A stretch of DNA of 64,000 nt. It comes from Rubrivivax sp. GTDB taxonomy: Bacteria > Pseudomonadota > Gammaproteobacteria > Burkholderiales > Burkholderiaceae_C. This document shows positions 57,073 through 64,000 of the stretch, in pieces. Made by a program: the position numbers and the translations under genes. The stretch's first letter is position 1. Every line of letters starts with the position of its first letter. Location of the stretch: positions 310,001 through 374,000 of the forward strand of contig JAIXSE010000021.1 of NCBI GenBank assembly GCA_027484825.1. Reading direction: 5' to 3'. Below the pieces are notes generated by a model. The model made no database searches. It saw only the letters and a list, made by a program, of their open reading frames with translations, and was not told the origin of the DNA.

Positions 57073-60000
57073 ATGACTCATTCCGCCATCACCCCGGACC
57101 GCCCGGTCTCCTCGCTGAACACCACTGGTTCTGTTCTCGCAACGGCGCTCAACGATGTAGCGGCTGCAACGTTCCTCCGTCAGCGGCACTCCGGAAGGGC
57201 CGCTCCGCTTCAGAACGCCATGGTGGACGCGCTGGCGGGTCAGGATCTGTCCAAGACCATGGCGGCAGACAAGGCGCGCCTCAAGCGCCTGACAGACGAG
57301 TCCGACCCTCTCGATGCGGCCTCCGACCGTGACCCCTCGTCAGCGCCGAACGCCGACGCGGACGATGGGGCGGCCACGCCTGCGCTCAATGACGGCGCCG
57401 ACGCGTTGACTGGCCCCACAACTTCATCCAGCCCATCCAGCCCCTTCACTGAGCCCGTTGCGTCCGACGACGATGACCGCCACAAAGGCCTCGCGCTGTG
57501 GGCGCTGGCCGGCGCGGCAGGCATCGGTGGAATTGCCATGCTGGCAGGCAGCGGGAAGTCCGCCTCAGGTGACCAAGCGCCCGCGGGCCAGCCCCCAGTG
57601 GGGAATGGCAGCGGCGCGCCCACCCCTGATGAACCGGTCTCTGTCATCCCTGGCACCCCCTTGCCCCCCGACGACGGCACCGTGCCACCGCCTGCTCCGA
57701 GCCTCCCCCCGGCACCGCCCCCGCGCGCCGGCCACCTGAGCCTGCAACTGGCGGCCGACACGGGCCGCAGCGCCGTGGACCAGATCACCGCCAACCCGCA
57801 GTTTCAGCTGCAGGTGGTGGGCGCCGATCCCGATACCAGCGTGCGCTACCAGTATTCGCTGGACGGCGGAAAAACCTGGCAGGACAACACCGCGCTGACC
57901 TCGCCCTGGCCGGATGGCCACTATCTGCTGCGCGCCGTCGTCAGCAATGGCGACTCAGCCTCCATCACCGCGCCGGTCGCCCTGACGCTGGACAGTCAGG
58001 CCCCCGCCGCCGCGGACCTCCTGGTGTCCGGAACACCCGTCCAGGGGCAGGTGCTGCTGGCCATGAATGGCGTCGAAGCGGATGCTTCAAGCGCCTACGA
58101 GATCTCGCTGGACCAGGGGCAGACCTGGCAGCGCACCCAGGCGTCGCTCACAGCGCTTCTGGACGGTGACTACCTGTTCCGGGGTGTCGTCACCGACGCC
58201 GCCGGTAACCAAAGCGTCACGGCGGTGCAGTCCGTCACCGTGGACACCGCCGCGCCGGCCCCGATGACGCTGCAACTGCGGAAGGTGGGCGAGCAGGGCT
58301 GGGATGCACTTTCGCCGCTGAGCAGCACCGGTGCGGTCGATCTGAAGGTGGCGCTGCCACCGGGCACCACGGCCGTGTATCAACAGTCGTCCGACAACGG
58401 CCAGACATGGGCCACCGTGTCCTCCAGCATCCGCAATCTGGCGGAGGGCAGCTACAGCTTCCGCGCCCTCGTGCAGGACGCCGCTGGCAATGAGACCGTG
58501 CTGGACCCGGTGCCGCTCACGGTCGACAAGACCCCACTGCCAGCCCTGAGCATTTCCGCCCTGTTGCAGAACGGTCAGGGAGACGCCCAGAGCGGCTACC
58601 TCAGCCACGATGGCAGCTTCCAGATCACCCCGGACCGCACGGACGCCAACGCCCAGGTCCTTTATCAGTTCCGCCTGGAGGGGGCCACGGCCTGGCGCCC
58701 GACCAGTGCCCAGGTGGACGGTCTGCTGGATGGTCGTTATGAATACCGGGTGGGCTTTCGCGACCCCGCGGGCAACATGACGTATTCCAACACCCTGGCG
58801 GTGGAAGTCGACACCCGGCGCACGGGCGCCGGCACGATCACCCTGGGGAACTTCGTCGACTCCGGCGTCAACGAAGCGGACCGCATCACCGCCGACAACA
58901 CCTTCACCCTGGTCCACCGGCCCAGCGGTACGGCCACGGCCATTCAGTGGCAGCGCAGCCTGGACAATGGCGACACCTGGTCGGCAACGACGACCTCCCA
59001 ATCCAATCTCCGGGACGGCCACTACCTGTACCGGGCGGTCGTGACCGACGATCAGGGCCAAAGCTTCACCACCCGCAGCCTGAACGTCACCGTCGATGTG
59101 CTGCCACCGTCGGCCGCCACACTGACCGTGCAGGACCTGGACGACACCGGTTCTGCGAGCGATGACTTCATCACGCAGGACGGCCGCTTCAACCTGGGCC
59201 TGCTGAACCCCGACCCGGCCGCGAAAACCACTTTCGAGGTGTCCTACACCGGCAGCGGGGGATGGTTCACCACGTCCGCAGAGCAGGACCTGGCGTCAGG
59301 CAGCTACTGGTTCCGTGCCGCCTCCGTGGACGTGTCCGGCGTGAACAGCGTCAGCAAGGCGGTGAAGGTCGTCGTGGACCGTGACGCCCCGGCCGCTGCT
59401 CCTCTGCAACTCCATGACTTCGACGATACCGGCGCCGTGGGCGACCGCCTGACCTCTGACACCGACTTCACTCTCAGCACCCCCCCACTCGAAGCCGGCG
59501 CCACTGTTCGCTTTTGGCGTTCCACCGATGGCGGTGCGACATGGGCCACGACCGATGCGGCCCAGCAAGGGCTGGCGGACGGCGACTACTGGTTCCGCAC
59601 CGAGGTCACCGACCTGGCGGGCAACACCCGGCTTGGAGAGCCGCGTCTGGTCACGGTGGACACCACGGCCCCGCAAGCAGGCACCCTGACCGTCATGGCC
59701 AGCAGCGCCGCTGGCGTGGACCTGCAATGGACGGGCGAGGAAACCCCTGACACGCTCACCTATCAGGTCTCCACGGACCAGGGCCAGACCTGGCTGCCCG
59801 TGCTCGTTCATAGCGAGGGTTTGTCGGCCGGTGACTATCTGTTCCGCGCGGTGGCAACCGATGCCGCCGGCAATGCGGCCACTTCCGCCCCTGTGGCCTG
59901 GCAAATTGCCCCGCAGACCGCGGACGCCACCAGCGTCGGCGCGCTGGCCCCCGGGTGGGTGCAGGCCCCTGAGGCCCCTGAGATCACCCAGCACGCGCTC

Positions 60001-60114
60001 TCGTCCACAGAGGCGCTGTGGGTGACTTCCCTGACCGGCAGTCCTTTCGCGCCCCCGCTCGACGGTGCGCTCCTGAACGCCGCGCCCGTGCTTCCCCCCG
60101 TGGCAGGCGTCTGA
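57073..60114 (+). CDS. 1013-aa Ig-like repeat protein with N-terminal hydrophobic segment; candidate T1SS cargo/adhesin
   Basis: GLALWALAGAAGIGGIAMLAGSG helix, Pro-rich linker, eight repeats of the type W...L.DG.Y.FRA.V.D.AGN...VDT.AP. Confidence 0.85.
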   Translation: MTHSAITPDRPVSSLNTTGSVLATALNDVAAATFLRQRHSGRAAPLQNAMVDALAGQDLSKTMAADKARLKRLTDESDPLDAASDRDPSSAPNADADDGAATPALNDGADALTGPTTSSSPSSPFTEPVASDDDDRHKGLALWALAGAAGIGGIAMLAGSGKSASGDQAPAGQPPVGNGSGAPTPDEPVSVIPGTPLPPDDGTVPPPAPSLPPAPPPRAGHLSLQLAADTGRSAVDQITANPQFQLQVVGADPDTSVRYQYSLDGGKTWQDNTALTSPWPDGHYLLRAVVSNGDSASITAPVALTLDSQAPAAADLLVSGTPVQGQVLLAMNGVEADASSAYEISLDQGQTWQRTQASLTALLDGDYLFRGVVTDAAGNQSVTAVQSVTVDTAAPAPMTLQLRKVGEQGWDALSPLSSTGAVDLKVALPPGTTAVYQQSSDNGQTWATVSSSIRNLAEGSYSFRALVQDAAGNETVLDPVPLTVDKTPLPALSISALLQNGQGDAQSGYLSHDGSFQITPDRTDANAQVLYQFRLEGATAWRPTSAQVDGLLDGRYEYRVGFRDPAGNMTYSNTLAVEVDTRRTGAGTITLGNFVDSGVNEADRITADNTFTLVHRPSGTATAIQWQRSLDNGDTWSATTTSQSNLRDGHYLYRAVVTDDQGQSFTTRSLNVTVDVLPPSAATLTVQDLDDTGSASDDFITQDGRFNLGLLNPDPAAKTTFEVSYTGSGGWFTTSAEQDLASGSYWFRAASVDVSGVNSVSKAVKVVVDRDAPAAAPLQLHDFDDTGAVGDRLTSDTDFTLSTPPLEAGATVRFWRSTDGGATWATTDAAQQGLADGDYWFRTEVTDLAGNTRLGEPRLVTVDTTAPQAGTLTVMASSAAGVDLQWTGEETPDTLTYQVSTDQGQTWLPVLVHSEGLSAGDYLFRAVATDAAGNAATSAPVAWQIAPQTADATSVGALAPGWVQAPEAPEITQHALSSTEALWVTSLTGSPFAPPLDGALLNAAPVLPPVAGV

Positions 60115-60144
60115 CGCCCCAGCCCTCACCGTTAGGACATCGCC

Positions 60145-61371
60145 ATGTACGACCCCTCCACATTCCGTCTCTCCAGCGCATCAAGCTTCTCCGGCGCCGC
60201 CGTCGCCCCGGTTCCGGCCTTGGAGGGCGTGTTCGACGGCGCGCTGGATTCCGCACTGGACTCCACCCCGCCTCCCCAGTCGCCCGCCGTTGATTCGGCC
60301 CTCCAACCCACCGGGCGGATCACGTCCCGACCCGGCCCGCTCGGCCAGGGCGCCGAGCGACGCTTTGCGCTGCTGGACATCGCCGATGACCATGGCCGCG
60401 TGCACAGCCGCGACCTGCTGTTCCGTCGAGACAGCATGCTGCCCGCTTCCGACGACGGCGAATCGGTCACCCGCGTGTGCTGCGCCCTGGCCAACGCCCT
60501 GCTGGAGGGCTACGCGGCCAACAGCCTGCCGACCGGCGAGTTGATGGTGCCGATGGACGAGGCCGCGCTGAGTGCGCCGGTCGCCCGGGTGGTGACCCCG
60601 GCGGTGGGGGTCATCCTGCTTCCGGCCTCGCTGCCGGTGACCACGCAAGTGCTGATGCGGGTGGCCCAACTGCGGTCCCTGGGCATCCGCTTCAGCATGG
60701 ACGGCGTCAGCGGTGTGGACGACCCGCGCTGGTTGCTGTCGCCCTATGCCGACTCGGTCCGACTGCATCTGGATCGCACCCCGTCGGACGTGCTCAATGC
60801 GCTGGTCGCCCGTGCCGATGCGGAGGGGCTGGAAGTGATCGGCTGCGGCGTCCAGTCCATGATGGGCTATCGACGTCTGGAACATCTGGTGGTGACCCGG
60901 CTGCAAGGGCCGGTGATTGCAGCACCGCTGGAGTTGATCGTTCCCGCCTTGCCGACCTGTGACCCGGCGGTGCTGCGACGTATCCAGCTGCTGCAGGCCA
61001 ACCATGTGTCGGCGCAGGCGACGGCGGTGGCTTTGTCCGCTGACCCGGCCTTGGTGATGCGGCTGTTGTTGCTGCATCGTGTCTACGGCGGGGGACGGCA
61101 GGAGGACCCGGGGTCCCTGGCGGCCCTGGTGAAGTCGCTGCCTCCCGGCGTTCTGACGGCCTGGCTGGACATCCTGCAACGGACCGCCTGTCACGGCCAC
61201 CATGCCGGCTGGAGCAAGGCCGTCCGGGACCAGGTGGAGGTCTATCAGCGCGCCGCCTTGCGCAGCAGTGACGCTCAGGACCGTGAGGCCGTCGATGCCT
61301 CTGTCTGGCTGTTCATGCGGCGCCTCTGCAGCCCGGCGCACTATCTCAAGACGCTTCGCTATCCCGCCTGA
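60145..61371 (+). CDS. degenerate EAL-HDOD-like pseudoenzyme, paralog of the 48953-50152 product
   Basis: Collinear with the paralog (HSRDLLFRRDS, LMVPMDEAAL, IRFSMDGVSGVDDPRWLLSPYADSVRLHLD) but hallmark residues replaced. Confidence 0.75.
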   Translation: MYDPSTFRLSSASSFSGAAVAPVPALEGVFDGALDSALDSTPPPQSPAVDSALQPTGRITSRPGPLGQGAERRFALLDIADDHGRVHSRDLLFRRDSMLPASDDGESVTRVCCALANALLEGYAANSLPTGELMVPMDEAALSAPVARVVTPAVGVILLPASLPVTTQVLMRVAQLRSLGIRFSMDGVSGVDDPRWLLSPYADSVRLHLDRTPSDVLNALVARADAEGLEVIGCGVQSMMGYRRLEHLVVTRLQGPVIAAPLELIVPALPTCDPAVLRRIQLLQANHVSAQATAVALSADPALVMRLLLLHRVYGGGRQEDPGSLAALVKSLPPGVLTAWLDILQRTACHGHHAGWSKAVRDQVEVYQRAALRSSDAQDREAVDASVWLFMRRLCSPAHYLKTLRYPA

Positions 61372-63427
61372 GTGCGGCGGTCGGCGTCGGCGCCTGGACC
61401 AGCGGCAGATCCACCTGGGTCACCGCGCCGGTCTCGGTCAACTGAAAGTCAAAAGTCCCCCCCAGCGCCTGCATGCGCTCCCGCATGTGGGTCAGGCCCA
61501 TGCCGGTGGAAGTGCCGAATGCGGGGCGCTGTGGCAGCGACTGCGCCAGCCCGGACTGGCCGTTGTCGGAGATGCGCAGGCTCATACGGGTGTCCGTCTG
61601 CTGCATCTCAATGCTGATGTGGGTGGCGTTGGCATACTTCAAGGTGTTGGCCACCGTCTCCTCCACCACCCGAAGCAGGTCTTTCGCCCCTTCGTCCAGC
61701 AACACGAACTCGGCGCCTTCAGGCACCTCATACGTCAGCTGGAAGTTCTTGCCGCTCAGCAGGGAGTCCAGGTTGACACAGTAGTCAAACAGGATGTTCT
61801 GGAACTCCCGCTCTTCACGCTGCGGGCTGCTCGACACCAGTCCTCGCACCCCCTGCAGCAGGTCCAGCAGGCTCTGTTCCAGTTGCGCCGCATTCAAGTG
61901 GCCGTCCCGCACCGAAAACAGGGTCGTGACCAAGCGCGAGCCGATGCCGTCGTGCAGCTCGCGATACAGCCGCTCCCGTTCTTCCTGGGCCGCCTCCCGG
62001 CGCTCCAGGCTGCTCTGACGGTCGTAGGCGAGCGTCAGCTCCAGCTCCCGCCGCCGCAGGCTCTCCGTCAGAATCCGATTGGCCTCGCGCACCCGCTGGG
62101 TGCTTTCCCCATACTTCAGCAGATGCACCCGCGCCATCACGATCAGCAGCGGCGGCAGCACCAGATGGGTGAGGTACATCGGGGTGCCCAGCAGTCTGAG
62201 GATGGACCCGGGTGACGCCTCGCTGAGCGGCCCGATGCGATGCGTCATCACCAGAAAATCATGAAAGATCAGCAGGGCGGCCAGGCTCATGTGGATCAGC
62301 AGGAGGATGGCCGGGCCGTTACGGGTGCGGCGCGCATACAGCGCCAGTCGAACCATCACCCAGAGCTGCAGGGGCAGCATCAACCAGATCCAGAAATGGG
62401 CCAGATGGACCTCCCCACGGCTGCCCAAAAACGGGGAGATCAGTGCCGCAGTCGACGACGACAGCGTCACCAGCACCGCCATGGTCCGGCTCAGCGGCTC
62501 CTGGATGAAACGCAGCACAAACAGAATGGTCAGGGCGTTCAGCGCGCCGGTGCAGACGTAAAAGCCCCACAGCCAGGCATCTCGCCAGGCCGCCGGAATG
62601 TGCACCCACAGCGACAGGGTGTAGACCGTGGCCCAGAGCAGCGCCACCGCCCCGATCAGACCGAAAGTGTCGTCCTGCCGGTTGACCGCCCAGATGCCCA
62701 CCATGAACAGCCCGGCCAACAGACAGAAGGCTTTGCTGGCATCGGCCAGGGATCCACCGATGAAGTCCACCACCTCGGTGATGAAGGCAATGGCGCCCAC
62801 ATTCCCAATGTAGACTGGTGAGAAGATGAGATGGGGTTCCCAACTGGTGTACTCGATGACCAGGTGGTTCGGCCCCTGCGGCCTCAGCAGCTTGACTGGC
62901 AGCGGCACCATGATCGGGCGAAACCACATGAAACGGTCGTTGGCCGTGGAGCGCGGAAAGCCGTCCAGCCAGACCCCGTTGAGGTAGACATCCACCCCGT
63001 GCACGGCCTGGCTGATGAGGATGGCCTTGGCTGGACCGCGGAGATGAATTTCGCGGTTGCCCTCCCGCGTGTCGTCGTAGCTGTCGGCCGGCGCCAGGAA
63101 GGGATCCACATCGATGACCAGGCGGGCTTTGCGCAATCGGGTGGCGCCCTCCCGGTGGTCAACGATCGGCAGCATGGCGTCCACCTCGTTGTCCAGCAGC
63201 GGGCCGTCGAATCGCAGGGCATCGGGATCGTCGGGCGGGACGGCTCGCAGTTCGTAGCGCGATGCCTTGCCGATGGTGTGGATCGCCGCCATCTGGGTGC
63301 CGATATTCCACAGCATCAGCCCCATGAACACCAGCATCACGCTGAAGGCCAGGAGCGGACTCCACCAGAATCGACGACCCGCCGGCTCGGTCGATGTCCA
63401 TTCAGGCCATGAAGGAACCGTTGCCAT
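61346..63427 (-). CDS. 7TM-type membrane sensor histidine kinase (NarX/LiaS-like HisKA_3)
   Basis: Multiple TM helices, RERLYRELHDGIGSRLVTTLFSVRDG, VVEETVANTLKYANATHISIEM, GMGLTHMRERMQALGGTFDFQ. Confidence 0.9.
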   Translation of the reverse strand: MATVPSWPEWTSTEPAGRRFWWSPLLAFSVMLVFMGLMLWNIGTQMAAIHTIGKASRYELRAVPPDDPDALRFDGPLLDNEVDAMLPIVDHREGATRLRKARLVIDVDPFLAPADSYDDTREGNREIHLRGPAKAILISQAVHGVDVYLNGVWLDGFPRSTANDRFMWFRPIMVPLPVKLLRPQGPNHLVIEYTSWEPHLIFSPVYIGNVGAIAFITEVVDFIGGSLADASKAFCLLAGLFMVGIWAVNRQDDTFGLIGAVALLWATVYTLSLWVHIPAAWRDAWLWGFYVCTGALNALTILFVLRFIQEPLSRTMAVLVTLSSSTAALISPFLGSRGEVHLAHFWIWLMLPLQLWVMVRLALYARRTRNGPAILLLIHMSLAALLIFHDFLVMTHRIGPLSEASPGSILRLLGTPMYLTHLVLPPLLIVMARVHLLKYGESTQRVREANRILTESLRRRELELTLAYDRQSSLERREAAQEERERLYRELHDGIGSRLVTTLFSVRDGHLNAAQLEQSLLDLLQGVRGLVSSSPQREEREFQNILFDYCVNLDSLLSGKNFQLTYEVPEGAEFVLLDEGAKDLLRVVEETVANTLKYANATHISIEMQQTDTRMSLRISDNGQSGLAQSLPQRPAFGTSTGMGLTHMRERMQALGGTFDFQLTETGAVTQVDLPLVQAPTPTAALRRDSEAS

Positions 63428-63534
63428 CACACCCCCGGAACAGGTGGCTGTCCCGGTCTTCACGAATCGGGACTGCGACTCGGCACCGCTGCTGAAGCGG
63501 CATTCGCTGCCGGGGGAGAAGCGGAGGGCGTCAG

Positions 63535-63560
63535 GCCAAAAGGGCGCCGACCTCGGCGCC
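63535..63560 (-). terminator. putative intrinsic terminator of the DUF2789-like gene
   Basis: Minus strand GGCGCCGAGGTCGGCGCCCTTTTGG; 8-bp perfect stem. Confidence 0.6.
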
Positions 63561-63577
63561 GCTGACCGACATCCTGC

Positions 63578-63808
63578 TTAATGTAGCGCCAGATTCAGCT
63601 GGTCCACCACCTCCGCCCAGTCGGCATCTTCGAGCAGCAGGTCCTTCAGCAGCCGGGCCTGGGACGGCGTCCAGAACGGCGCCTCGGTGATCTTGACGTC
63701 ATTGGGCAGCGGGCGGTGCTCGTCAATGAAGCGGCGGATCTCGGACTCCGAGGAGGGTAGACCCAGTTGATCGAAAAGTTCGGAAAAGGGATGAACGCTG
63801 GGTTCCAT
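63578..63808 (-). CDS. DUF2789-like small protein
   Basis: FSELFDQLGLPSSESEIRRFIDEHRPLPNDVKITEAPFWTPSQARLLKDLLLEDADWAEVVDQLNLALH. Confidence 0.85.
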   Translation of the reverse strand: MEPSVHPFSELFDQLGLPSSESEIRRFIDEHRPLPNDVKITEAPFWTPSQARLLKDLLLEDADWAEVVDQLNLALH

Positions 63809-63914
63809 ATGAGACTCCTGAAAGGTCAGTTCTTTGAAAATGCTGCTTTGCCCCTCGCACGAGAGACCCCCTGGCAAGGCTAACATCGTGCCCGGGATCT
63901 CCAGGGGAGCTTTG

Positions 63915-64000
63915 ATGACCACAAGCCAGGACCAGCGACTGTCCGACCCCCCCGCCAGCGATGCGGCGGAGGAGTCGCGCCTGCGCCTGGCGGGCAGTCG
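63915..64000 (+). CDS. start of an unidentified CDS, truncated by window end
   Basis: AGGGGAG SD then ATG ACC ACA AGC CAG..., open to the window end. Confidence 0.4.
   Translation, partial: MTTSQDQRLSDPPASDAAEESRLRLAGS

Noticed and set aside
57700-59900. Recent DNA-level tandem duplication within the Ig-repeat gene
   Set aside because: Repeats are similar at protein level but clearly diverged in nucleotide sequence; no long exact copies seen.
1-64000. tRNA/rRNA genes, insertion sequences, integrases or prophage modules
   Set aside because: None recognised by motif or protein content; absence cannot be proven without tRNAscan/rRNA and IS searches.

Overview
High-GC, gene-dense chromosomal window, probably from a betaproteobacterium of the order Burkholderiales (inferred from gene content and protein style; I could not search databases). 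About 50 protein-coding genes are supported. No rRNA, tRNA, CRISPR array, transposase or prophage genes were recognised. Housekeeping genes include ubiD (partial), msrA, pdxH, chaC-like, edd-eda, arsC, xthA, gspD, folA, thyA, an MsbA-like ABC exporter and a MarR/NodT/EmrA/EmrB efflux locus. The most interesting region is about 48.9-63.4 kb. It holds a type I secretion locus (TolC, C39-like-domain ABC ATPase, HlyD), a LuxR-type response regulator, a 1013-aa protein with eight Ig-like repeats as candidate cargo, a distal 7TM-type histidine kinase, a Cys-rich copper-storage-like protein, and two paralogous EAL-HDOD-like proteins flanking the locus. One paralog keeps most EAL hallmark residues and the other has lost nearly all of them. 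A second, cross-scale observation is a set of short tandem-repeat arrays (9-25 bp units) at gene boundaries. Several start at or straddle the stop codon of the upstream gene. Candidate operators (HexR-like at edd, MarR-like at the emr/ABC divergent promoter, a palindrome at the copper-protein RBS, a 12-bp perfect inverted repeat before the Ig-repeat gene) and several intrinsic terminators are also visible.
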